Origin: Lineus longissimus
Taxonomy: Eukaryota; Nemertea; Pilidiophora; Heteronemertea; Lineidae
Direction: 5' to 3'
Assembly: GCF_910592395.1 (NCBI RefSeq)
Contig: NC_088312.1
Coordinates: forward strand, 14,130,579-14,194,578
DNA: 64,000 bases
Below the pieces are notes generated by a model that was given only the letters and a program-made list of their open reading frames with translations, was not told the origin of the DNA and made no database searches. Positions 55,601 through 64,000 of the stretch are shown here, one piece after another. The translations under genes were made by a program, and so were the position numbers. Position 1 is the stretch's first letter, and every line of letters begins with the position of its first letter.

Positions 55601-58101
55601 CAAGAAATGGACAGTAATGGGGGAGTAAGCTACGTTTTTCAAAGCTAAAAGTGGTCTCCTTTTCCTTTCAGAAAAAGAATAAGCCATCGAAGAAAGAATA
55701 AGAACACGCGAACCCTCCCCGACAACGCTATGGAAATAGCGGCCGTCTATCGTAGGGAAACGTCTCAAATCATCCAAAATGGAAATTTCCATGTGATCAT
55801 CAACATGGATGAAACATTTGTCAACTTTGACATGGTGCCGAAAACCACAATGGCTACAACAGGATCACATTCGATCGACATCAGATCCTCAAGAGGGAAC
55901 GGGAAGATTGGATGCACGGTAACCTTGGCCGTCTCCAGCGATGGACGAAAACTACCAGCTGAGGTCAACTTTAGGGGCTTGGATGCTGAAGGCGAAGTTA
56001 TTGCAGAACTGCGAGCCCATGCTCCCCAGAACGTGCGAGTAAGTAAACCTTTTCATTAACTAATCCTGGTTTATTAGCTGTTAGATGACCATATCATCTT
56101 CAACTGCCAATGGAGCTAGCTCTATGATCTGCCTGCTCCTCGTGTTTAATGGTCTTTTTACGAATCTTGTTCTATTTTTAGAATCATTGCAGTACGTTGA
56201 TCTTTGAAACCATTTCCCAAAGCTATCAGCTGGCTGAGCAACAATACAATCGGAGAATGAGTCATACATTTTCATGAATTGCACCGATTTATTCTTTATT
56301 TTTAAACGAAACGTTTTAATCTTAGGTTACAGGTACTCCGAATGGCTGGGCAAGACATCAGTCATTGATCGAATGGTTGCAAGCCATTGTTGTGCCATTT
56401 ATTGCCGGAGCAACCTTTCTCCTCATCTTGGATCGCTACCCTGCCCATAGACATCATCTGTTTACGGAGGAAATTCCGCGGCAAAATGGACAGGATTCGT
56501 TCATTCCTGGACGATGCACTTCAATTTTGCGACCTTTGGACTTAACTGTAAATCGCAGTTTTAAATGTCATCTCAGATTGGTGTGGAAAGCCTGGAAGAT
56601 TGGACATACCGAAGATGATGGACACTGTGATCAGATTTCCGGCCAGGAAGTAGTACGTATGATCAGTCTCGCCTGGGAAAGAGTGGCATTCCAAGTGATA
56701 GTCAGTGGGTGGAGACTAAGTGGACTTCTTCCGGACGGGAATGACGACCCAGTGATCCCGCATCCAGCAGATGGGGAACTTGAAGAGGTTAATGATGAGC
56801 TTGAGTTTGACCCTGATGACGCTGATGTTGACTTTCATGATGAATAAAACCTTATCAGAATGTTAATCTTCTGTTCAATTTTTTCTTTAATGCCCATTAT
56901 CAGGCAGTAGATCACCCTGTTCTTTCGTCCCAGTTCCAATCTAGTGACTTTACCCTTCCATGTCAAAGACGAGGCCACTCTTTTTAACTACAGGTGATGA
57001 AATCAACAATCAGGCCCGATCACAGTTTAAAGACTCATTGTGGGTGTTCCTAGACCACTTCACTGCTTAACTGCAGAATAGCCAGGACTCTTCTATAATC
57101 ACCCTTATTCCATTGGGCAATTGATCGGTTGTAGTAGCTCCCATTGTGTAAATACAGTGTGTTAAATGGTGAACGAATCGCCACAGTGATCTTGAGCTGT
57201 TACGAAACCGTGACCCTAATTGCCCCGGTCGCCCAGCCGCAGTACACGTAAACGACTACGTGACTAGGCAAGATTGTCGTAAAGCCTTACAGTGTCCATT
57301 GTCATGTCACTACTCCAGGTTGTTCCATAAATTGAGCTCTGCCCCAACCAAAATTAGCAATATTCGGACTTAGTCACTTGCGATAGGGTTTGGAAATGGG
57401 ACAGGTAAGTGGGAGATTAGTGTATCTACATCTTCTTGTTTCAAGGGTTTTCTTTTAATTGGCAGCTTGTTGATATCCAAAAACATACTGCAAATTCCTT
57501 TAGAAGGATGGGGATTGAGGTTGAAAAGACAGGCTGATATGATATAGCCATTTAGATTTGGCAGGAATCTGCAAACCTTCTCCCCATCTGTGTTGTCCAG
57601 TTGTTTTACGAGTAATGCTGGCCTTCCTCTTGTGGGATACATCAGATAACTTGCTGATTTCTTCTGCCAATTTATCATTTTAGGACCAAGACCCCTTTCC
57701 AACTACAACGTCAGGATCCAGCAAAAATGTCATTCAAGGTAGTTTGTTCATATAAATCACATCTTCCTGCTTTCCTGTAATTCCCCTTAAAACGTATAAC
57801 CAGATGTGCAAGGCTACTGTGTACATGTACAAGTATGGTATTTACATGTGGCAACCTCTATATTTGAAAGATAAGAAAACATCGTTTGCAAGTTAGAATA
57901 GTTCACAAGAATGTTATGTTTGCATATCAGCTGTAAATACATAGTCTTCCCAACAATTTTCTAGCACAAGCCTTGATTACGAACTGAACAAATTAAATGC
58001 CCTTATTCGTATGATTAGTGATTTTTTTCATTTTTCTTCCAGAATTCTCAGGAGCAACGCCTGCATGTATTGTAGCAGGTGGAGAATCAGATTCTGAAGG
58101 G
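52661..58101 (+). CDS. Host gene of unknown function, downstream exons
   Basis: Exons with GT-AG borders: 52661-52829, 53188-53313, 53644-~53830, 54044-54141, 57684-57738 and 58043-58101. The joins whose two boundaries are clear (exons 1-2, 2-3, 4-5, 5-6) keep phase. The donor of the third exon is uncertain. The coding starts FQEVGMEGYLLLVDPMAKAN, passes a Ser/Thr-rich linker (STSAPTSSTQSAAK), then NWLRNSVKAGMNELYG, KAFVYAEFSRQKFAALGMLC and an acidic/Ser tail (GGESDSEG). I do not recognise a named domain. With the HMG-like exon upstream in the same orientation, it may be a nuclear protein. The fourth intron holds pogo copy 2. The last donor (58102) is 32 bp from a BEL LTR. Confidence 0.6.
54535..56847 (+). 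CDS. pogo-type transposase, four exons (copy 2)
   Basis: Exons 54535-54934, 55280-55502, 55672-56038 and 56326-56847 total 1512 nt, 503 residues plus stop, with phases 1, 2 and 0 at the joins. The domain layout is the same as copy 1: psq-type HTH, CENPB-type HTH, then a DDE with Asp254, Asp366 and Asp402. Here the third motif reads ILRPLD instead of ILQPLD (Gln399 to Arg), while the second retains PAHRHH. Other differences from copy 1 are single substitutions. It is uninterrupted, so it could be functional if these changes are tolerated. Confidence 0.92.
55003..55138. mobile_element. Small inverted-repeat insertion in intron 1 of pogo copy 2
   Basis: Same 136-bp hairpin as at 27172-27307, ends GCCTGTACTCACTGACGCG and its imperfect inverse. 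Confidence 0.6.
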
Positions 58102-58133
58102 GTAAGCCATTTTGATCGAAAATTCATCATACA

Positions 58134-58746
58134 TGTTGGTGCGGGTATGGCTTCGGACAGGATCAGGAAATAAACCAAGAGCCGAGTAACTTTTGATAAA
58201 TCTTTGTTGTTGACTCATCAAATTGAATTGTTTCTGAAAATACAAGAATGCAAATGGTCTTACAAAAATGTCTTCACTTAGCACTGAGAAATCAATACGC
58301 TGCTGTGAGATCACCCAGGAGACGTCCTCCACATACATTAGTACACCGACAATGCACTGCCCGTACACGGACACATGCACCGAGGTGCGCTCGCAACAGC
58401 CTGACAGAGCACAAACAGCGACCAATACAGGCCCAAATTCTCGGGTCCCAGCTTACAACGATTACTCAAATGGGGCATGGGAGATCTATACATCATCATT
58501 TACCTCGTTTATAAATGCTCTTGGCCTAAACATGAGCACGAAAGGGAGAAACTCCCACGAAAAAGACGAAAGGTCCGCAAGGACATTTCTCAAACACACA
58601 AAAAAGGCGAAAGCGCTGACGTCACAACTCCGGAGCGGAAAAGAGGGCGCATCTCAAACTAACGCGCGCGAAATTCAAATTGGCCGTAAAACAATTACAC
58701 GCGGAACTCGCGATTTAAACATTGGGTTTCAGTAACATTCAAAACA
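58134..58746 (-). repeat. 3' LTR of the BEL/Pao element
   Basis: Read on the minus strand it begins TGTTTTGAATGTTACTG directly after a purine-rich GCCCGGAGGA tract. It contains TTATAAA (rc of about 58510-58516) and ends GCACCAACA (TG...CA). 613 bp. Plus-strand frames of 88-155 codons across it are antisense by-products. Confidence 0.75.
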
Positions 58747-58808
58747 TCCTCCGGGCGCCAAGGACGCGATAAAGCGCGGACGCATAATTTAGTCAGAATT
58801 TCAGTCAT

Positions 58809-59660
58809 CTAACGCGCATCACTCCCGTCGTCTCTGTCCCCATCCCCAGTCTCATGGTCAGAGTCAACGTCTTCAATAGCGGAAGAAACATCATCATCGG
58901 GCTCCAGGACTGGCACACACCTCTGGACAGACCTTGTCCTGAACCCAGATTTCACCTTGACCTTCACATTCCTGACCTCCCCATCATCCCCTGGGTAGGT
59001 CTCCTCGATTCGGCCCAATTCCCACTGACCACACACTGCACTGGGATCGACAAGCAGGACAACATCACCGGGACGCACCTTACGCCCCTTGGCGAGCCAC
59101 TTGGACCTTCTCTGTAAGGTGGGTAGGTATTCCCGAATGAACCTCAACCAGAACTGGTTGACCAAAGCCTGGGCAAACTCGAATCTCTTGTGGAGATTCT
59201 TGGTGACTGCAAACGGTCCCTGAGGAGTCTCGGCTGACGCCCTACCAAGAAGAAAGTGATTAGGAGTCAGGAGTTGCAAGTCGTTTGGGTCGTTTGAACT
59301 GTAACCCAGCGGCCTAGAATTGACCAAGTTCTGAACTTCTGCGAACACAGTACTCATCTCGTTCCAAGTTAGATTCTGAGGACCAACCACTAACTTCAGA
59401 CCTTTCTTGACCAACTTGATGAGTGATTCATAAAACCCACCCTGGTTGGGACTCAGCGGGGTGATGAAACGCCACTTCACCTTGTGGAGGGCAGCAAAAC
59501 CCTCGAATTGCTTACGCCCCTCCTCCACAAGTTTTTTCAATTCTTTCTTGGTGCTAACAAATGAACTTCCATTATCAGAAATAATGGTTGAAGGCCACCC
59601 ATGATGGGAGACAAACCTCCTCAATGCATGAAGGAAGGCTTGGGTGGACAGGTTTTCCAC
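58809..59660 (-). pseudogene. BEL/Pao integrase core, C-terminal part, and DUF5641-like tail
   Basis: 283 residues. The integrase catalytic core carries HGWPSTIISDNGSSFV (second Asp) and NQGGFYESLIKLVKKGL (Glu). NSRPLGY and a DUF5641-like segment (VRPGDVVLLVDPSAVCGQWE, LGRIEETYPGDDG) follow. It inserts element cDNA into chromosomes. It is in a different frame from the upstream integrase part because of a one-base shift in a G run near 59705. Confidence 0.9.
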
Positions 59661-59971
59661 AATCTCAAGGTGAATCGCTCTGACAGTAGCACAGGTGAAG
59701 ATAGCCCCCCAGCCTTTGTCACCTTATTACGCCTACACTTCAAGAGAAAGGGACCAAACAGGTCCAAGCCAGTTGTACTGTAGACAGGAGCAAACAACTG
59801 AAGACGTTCCAAAGGAAGGTCTGCCATCCAAGGGACCAGGGGAGATTTCCTACACTTCCTGCAGACAACACAGTCTCGAACTATCAGACGTGCCATGGTC
59901 CGACCCTTCACAAACCAATACTTGCGGCGACTATGACACAGTGTACTCTCACACCCACAATGACCATTCTT
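59621..59971 (-). pseudogene. BEL/Pao integrase N-terminal part
   Basis: Same frame as the long upstream polyprotein, separated from it only by a TAG at 59972-59974. It encodes the zinc-binding HHCC region (NGHCG, then CVVCRKCRK) and the start of the catalytic core with TTGLDLFGPF (first Asp). It ends where the frame shifts in a G run. Confidence 0.85.
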
Positions 59972-62900
59972 CTAATGGACATCTCTCATCAACAACTTGG
60001 AAATGTGGTTCGAAGAGGGAAGGAGAAAGGGATGGTTTTCATCATAGGACAGAGGGGACTTGCGAAGACGACCCCCAACCCTGAGCATTCCCTCACTGTC
60101 TCGAAAGGGAGCGAGGTCCTTGCAGCGTGTATGCCAGTCAGTCAACTCCTCCTGGGCAGTAGAGATCCAGTATTCCTCAGCTTTCTCGCGTTCCCCCGGT
60201 TCGAGTTCTCCAGTCCTTCCATCTTCTTTCTTGACCTTGGCCTTGAGATTCCCAATGAAGCGAAGACAAAGGGCTGTCACCGTGATGAGTCTGGGCCAAC
60301 TCGAATAGGCGTAGCTCTTGATCGGTGGGACAATCTTCACAACCGCTGAAGACATCTTGGGAAATTCTCGGTCTGGTTTCTTCTCGCTATCCACATCAGC
60401 TAACTTCAGTGATGTCTGGTCTGGCCAATGCATCTCTCCCCTTTTCAGGAAATCCGGTCCTTCAATCCAACGACCTGTCATCTCATCTGGCCTGAGTCCT
60501 CTGGTAAGATCATCTGCTGGATTTAGGGCTGTGGGCACATACTTCCATAACGAGGGATCCCAGGTGGACTGAATCTCAGCAACGCGTACGCCAACAAACT
60601 GTTTCAAAGAGAGCGACTCAGACTTCACCCAATGAAGAACTATCTGAGAATCAGACCACAAATGAACATCAGGCTTGGTGCGCAACTCAGTATGGATGGT
60701 CTTGGCAAGACGGGAACCAATGAGAGCCGCCATCAACTGAAGGCGTGGCACCGTAGTCTGGTGTAGCGGGGCCACCCTTGCCTTTGACGAGTACAGACGG
60801 ACACTAATGCCATCTGGCATTGGCCACAACATGTAGCCGCAGGCACCATATGCATGCAGGCTGGCGTCAACAAACACATGAAGTTGGGGTTGTCCCAACG
60901 CGTCTACAGGCTTGACAGACCTGGGGATGACAACAGACGTTTCTAGCTGCTTGAAATCCGCGAAAATCTTGCTCCACCTCTTTACCTGGTCCGGTGGTAG
61001 ATTGGTGTCCCAACCAAGTTCCTTGATTCTCCAGATATCTTGCATAGCAATCTTGGCTGTGACCGTGACAGGGGTCGCCAGACCAAGAGGATCAAACAGA
61101 GTGGACATGTATGACAGCACCAACCTCTTCGTCAGAGACTCAGAAGGGGGGTCCTTGACCCGGAAATGAATCATATCAGACTTATGATTCCAGGAGACAC
61201 CTAGAGTCTTGACGCTATCACCACCACCTCCGAGATCAACAGACTCACCAACACATGCCTCAGACTTCTGACTCATTGACTCCTTACCAGCCAAGTTACT
61301 ATACCAGATCTTGATCCCAAACTTCCCAGTGTCCAGGATCTCGTCCAGATCACCCATCCTGCCCTTGGCCTGGCTCGTCTGTTCGCACGAATGGATCAAA
61401 TCATCCATATACCGGTCTCGCTTCAGGATCTGGGCTGCATCGGGGTGGGATGTCTCGTGGCGTTCCGCGATCTTCAGCATCACCAGGCTTGCCATATCAG
61501 GGGAAGACTTGTCACCAAAGGCCACCCTGGTAAGTTTGTAGATCTCTGGCTCTCTCGTGTCATCTAGATTCCTCCATAGGAAACGATGAACTTCGGTGTC
61601 TTCAGGTTTTAGTCTTATCTGCAAGAACATTTTAGAGATATCCCCCACAATAGCGATCAAGTCCTCACGGAACCTGAGCAGCACCCCCAACAAATTGCCA
61701 ATCAAGTTGGGTCCCTTGTAAAGGAAGGAATTCAGGGAGACACCTTGGAACCTAGACGCTGGATCAAAGACAATCCTCAGTGGGGTGCTGGGCTTATCAG
61801 GACGGTACACCCCATGGTGTGGAAGGTAATATACCGGTCTCTTGTCAGTCTCTCGGGGCCCTGCCTTGACAGCCCAACCCTTGTCAAGGTATTCTTGCAC
61901 AGCATGATTGTACAAAGAGGCTTTGTCAGAGTCTCGAGACAAGCTCTTCTCAAGGGAGTACAGTCTTTTCTCAGCAAGACTGTAGTTGTCAGGCAAGAGA
62001 CAAGGATCTCTTCTCCAAGGCGGACCGATCATGTAGCGATCGCCATCATGGCTGACAGAGCTTTCCAGAAGCTCCAGAGCCTTACGGTCTTCTGATGACA
62101 TGGGCTCAATGGGACAGGAACAGCTTGGGGCTCTAACTCCCAACACTTCAAGATCATACAGGTCAGACATAGACGGGGCAAGTTTTCTGACAAGATTGAC
62201 TGACACCCGCTTAGGAGCCTTTCCTTCAGCCCCTATGACATACCATCCAAGTGGGACTCGTTTTGCAACAGGTTCAAAATCCAAGCCTCGCCTAACTTCC
62301 TCTTCAGAGTGTAGGTGACTATACTGAACCCCCAGGATGAGATCAATTGGACCCCCAGGATGAGACAAGTCCAGATCACTGAGATGGGAGAAAGAGCGCA
62401 AATAGTCCTCATTCAAGGGAGGAACCCCGGATACAGTGCAATCCATCTCATGGGCCTCGACCAGATGCTCTTCTCCCCCATCCAAGTGGGAAAGCCAGAA
62501 TTTCAATCTACGACTGTTCTGTTGACTATGTGGGGAACCACCAACCACCAAAACCTCAACAGGCTCAATTCTACCTTGTAGGCCTAATCCCTTAGCAAAA
62601 TCACTCCGCACAATATTGGTGGTCGACCCTGAATCCAGCAAAACATTGCCCTCCTTCACCCTGCCATTCTCCGACCTGACCTGAACTCTAACCACAGGCA
62701 AGATGCCACCTTTGTCAAGAGCAGCCTTGGCGACACCAACAGTAGGCCTGGAAGAATCTGTAGCAGGAGGATCTGGCCAAGGACCGGGAGGTGGGGAATC
62801 TACATGAAGCAAGACATGATGCCACCTAGTGCAGCCACCTTTCCCACGCTTTCTCTTCCCCCTACAATCCTGTGAACGATGGCCCTTGATGAGGCAGGAA

Positions 62901-63937
62901 TAACACAGGTTATGAGTCTTAGCAAGATTCTGACGCTCAGAGATTGAATTGCTGACAAAGGTGGGGCACTCGGGAACCTTGTGTGGCTCCGAGCAAATAT
63001 AGCATTCTAAAACTTTGTCCCTCACTGCCTGTGCAGCAAAGGAGCGCCTGTCATGCTTACCACTGCCACTATTGCCACTGTTGCTACCATAATTACCCTT
63101 GGTCTCTGTCGAGCGTAGGTCACCGAAATCTGGGTCGCATTTTGCCCGGACTTTCTTGCGCAGGAATTCAGACAGGTCCAAGATGGTCGGCGCACGCATG
63201 GGGTCTCTTTCACGGATTCTGGCAACTGCGTCTTGCCACTGGTCAATCAAGTAGTCTGGGAGGCGCTGGACGACAAGGTGAAGAGTTGTGACGGCATTCA
63301 CATCGGCAAAGTACTGTAGTCGCTGTAAACCTGCAATAACATTGATAACATCAATAGAGTAATCACGAAGAGAGTCCTTGGAATTGTCTATTTTCTTGCC
63401 CTTGATGATCTTATCAATAAAAGTACGAGCAAGTACGCTGCGTGCCCCAAATTGATCCTTAAGCTGTTTCAAGGCTGTGGCATACATGGCACCAGAGCAG
63501 CCAAGGCCTGCTATCAGACGCTCGGCATCACCGGACAGGTGCATCCTCAATTGGGCAAGTCGGGCATCATCCTTCAGGTGAGGCTTATCATGAATGTGTA
63601 GCTTAAAGCTGTCCATAAAGTCAACGTAATCGACAGGTTTACCACTGAACGACTTCAACTTTAGGGTTGGGATGTCTCGACCGGCTTCGATCCGATATAA
63701 TGCCGCGGCGACGGTCAAGTCCACAGAACTGCTTGGCAGGACGGTTTCACGAAACTCCACCAACTCGTCGATCCATGAGTCGAAGGCTGGAACCGGATCC
63801 ACCGATGTGGCGAAGACGGGAGACGGCATCGAGGACACTGTCGAACTTATTATCAGAGGGTGGTGAGCCAACGATATCGGCACACTGGAGGTCGGCAACG
63901 TAGCAGGAGTCAGTGTGCTACCAGCACCACGAGGCAT
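59972..63937 (-). CDS. BEL/Pao Gag-Pol polyprotein, gag to RNase H (1321 residues)
   Basis: Single long frame. Residues ~50-300 are DUF1759-type gag (LKSFSGKPVDYVDFMDSFKL, DQWQDAVARIRERDP). Around 320-375 are zinc knuckles (CYICSEPHKVPEC, CYSCLIKGHRSQDC). Near 440 is the aspartic protease (VLLDSGSTTNIV). Around 640-900 is the RT (VGDISKMFLQIRL, YMDDLIHS). Around 1010-1130 is RNase H (HVFVDASLHAYG, HLWSDSQIVLHWV). The frame reaches the start of integrase (HISKLLMRDVH), where a TAG ends it. Apart from that stop, no lesion is seen over almost 4 kb, so the copy is young. Confidence 0.95.
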   Translation of the reverse strand: MPRGAGSTLTPATLPTSSVPISLAHHPLIISSTVSSMPSPVFATSVDPVPAFDSWIDELVEFRETVLPSSSVDLTVAAALYRIEAGRDIPTLKLKSFSGKPVDYVDFMDSFKLHIHDKPHLKDDARLAQLRMHLSGDAERLIAGLGCSGAMYATALKQLKDQFGARSVLARTFIDKIIKGKKIDNSKDSLRDYSIDVINVIAGLQRLQYFADVNAVTTLHLVVQRLPDYLIDQWQDAVARIRERDPMRAPTILDLSEFLRKKVRAKCDPDFGDLRSTETKGNYGSNSGNSGSGKHDRRSFAAQAVRDKVLECYICSEPHKVPECPTFVSNSISERQNLAKTHNLCYSCLIKGHRSQDCRGKRKRGKGGCTRWHHVLLHVDSPPPGPWPDPPATDSSRPTVGVAKAALDKGGILPVVRVQVRSENGRVKEGNVLLDSGSTTNIVRSDFAKGLGLQGRIEPVEVLVVGGSPHSQQNSRRLKFWLSHLDGGEEHLVEAHEMDCTVSGVPPLNEDYLRSFSHLSDLDLSHPGGPIDLILGVQYSHLHSEEEVRRGLDFEPVAKRVPLGWYVIGAEGKAPKRVSVNLVRKLAPSMSDLYDLEVLGVRAPSCSCPIEPMSSEDRKALELLESSVSHDGDRYMIGPPWRRDPCLLPDNYSLAEKRLYSLEKSLSRDSDKASLYNHAVQEYLDKGWAVKAGPRETDKRPVYYLPHHGVYRPDKPSTPLRIVFDPASRFQGVSLNSFLYKGPNLIGNLLGVLLRFREDLIAIVGDISKMFLQIRLKPEDTEVHRFLWRNLDDTREPEIYKLTRVAFGDKSSPDMASLVMLKIAERHETSHPDAAQILKRDRYMDDLIHSCEQTSQAKGRMGDLDEILDTGKFGIKIWYSNLAGKESMSQKSEACVGESVDLGGGGDSVKTLGVSWNHKSDMIHFRVKDPPSESLTKRLVLSYMSTLFDPLGLATPVTVTAKIAMQDIWRIKELGWDTNLPPDQVKRWSKIFADFKQLETSVVIPRSVKPVDALGQPQLHVFVDASLHAYGACGYMLWPMPDGISVRLYSSKARVAPLHQTTVPRLQLMAALIGSRLAKTIHTELRTKPDVHLWSDSQIVLHWVKSESLSLKQFVGVRVAEIQSTWDPSLWKYVPTALNPADDLTRGLRPDEMTGRWIEGPDFLKRGEMHWPDQTSLKLADVDSEKKPDREFPKMSSAVVKIVPPIKSYAYSSWPRLITVTALCLRFIGNLKAKVKKEDGRTGELEPGEREKAEEYWISTAQEELTDWHTRCKDLAPFRDSEGMLRVGGRLRKSPLSYDENHPFLLPSSNHISKLLMRDVH

Positions 63938-64000
63938 GGCGGCAGAGACAGGAAGCCCCAGTTGCAGGACTCGATGATGTTACTGCCGCTGCACCGAAAC

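Larger units (their letters stand above)
54226..57422 (+). mobile_element. pogo-type DNA transposon, copy 2 (plus), in a host intron
   Basis: 3197 bp with CTCTAATCTCCCACTTACC ends and TA flanks (54224-54225, 57423-57424). The last two bases of the right end differ from copy 1 (TG for AG). It sits within the intron 54142-57683 of the host gene and has the same transcriptional direction. Flanking DNA differs from that of copy 1, so the two are separate insertions rather than a segmental duplication. Confidence 0.95.
58134..64000 (-). mobile_element. BEL/Pao LTR retrotransposon, 5' LTR beyond the window
   Basis: Order on the minus strand: gag (DUF1759 type) with zinc knuckles, aspartic protease, reverse transcriptase, RNase H, integrase, DUF5641-like C-terminus, polypurine tract, 3' LTR. 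The first in-frame ATG is at 63937 in a GCCGCC context with a stop just upstream (63980-63982), so the 5' leader reaches the window edge. Two lesions interrupt the polyprotein. Confidence 0.95.

Noticed and set aside
58268-58735. 155-codon plus-strand ORF and two overlapping frames as a terminal exon of the host gene
   Set aside because: The region has the start (TGTTTTG after a purine tract), TATA and end (ACCAACA) of the minus-strand BEL LTR. The frames are antisense to it.
59695-63903. Numerous plus-strand ORFs of 60-138 codons over the BEL element
   Set aside because: Antisense shadows of gag-pol.

Overview
This is animal (metazoan) nuclear DNA. Genes are split by GT-AG introns, there is no operon-like gene packing, and most of the window is transposable elements and tandem repeats. 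Huntingtin-like exons, a BEL/Pao retroelement, a Penelope-like element, L2/CR1-like and jockey/CR1-like LINEs, a PIF/Harbinger transposon with a MADF partner gene, and two intron-bearing pogo transposons together suggest an invertebrate, perhaps an invertebrate deuterostome such as amphioxus, hemichordate or echinoderm. The species is an inference; nothing here fixes it.

Layout. 0-4 kb: possible zinc-finger exon and a PAN/Apple-like exon pair, both on the minus strand. 4.2-6.1 kb: a dispersed repeat abutting a Penelope-like element with 120-bp inverted ends. 7.1-9.5 kb: a local duplication split by an L2/CR1-type LINE. 9.6-11.4 kb: MITEs, G-runs and a foldback. 11.65-13.15 kb: four exons recognisable as huntingtin, but in permuted order. 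14.4-20.8 kb: an exon of unknown gene running straight into a 6.2-kb satellite of 169-bp units with higher-order repeats. 22.1-23.3 kb: composite array element (copy A). 23.4-24.1 kb: foldback with 16-bp word arrays. 24.9-28.1 kb: pogo copy 1 (minus). 30.6-31.2 kb: SGNH-like fragment. 31.3-33.2 kb: two related minisatellites. 34.9-35.5 kb: second copy of the dispersed repeat. 36.1-42.6 kb: a LINE split by a two-gene Harbinger element. 45.5-48.3 kb: 178-bp tandem array, array element copy B, and a MULE-like insertion inside it. 48.97-58.1 kb: a plus-strand multi-exon host gene with an HMG-box-like region, disrupted by a word-array foldback (50.6-52.2 kb) and carrying pogo copy 2 in an intron. 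58.13 kb to the end: a BEL/Pao element on the minus strand with its 3' LTR; the 5' LTR lies outside the window.

How it fits together. Insertions are nested, and several can be dated against an unoccupied copy or a conserved reading frame: LINE in a duplication, Harbinger in a LINE, foldback in a host exon, MULE-like element in an array element. The two pogo copies have the same length (3197 bp), open transposase exons and only scattered substitutions, so they are recent. The most unusual structure is a pair of foldback elements whose ends consist of 15-16-bp words, share a terminal pattern (GGT, then CCCAT a few bases in) and are flanked by 8-bp duplications. I did not recognise them as a named family.
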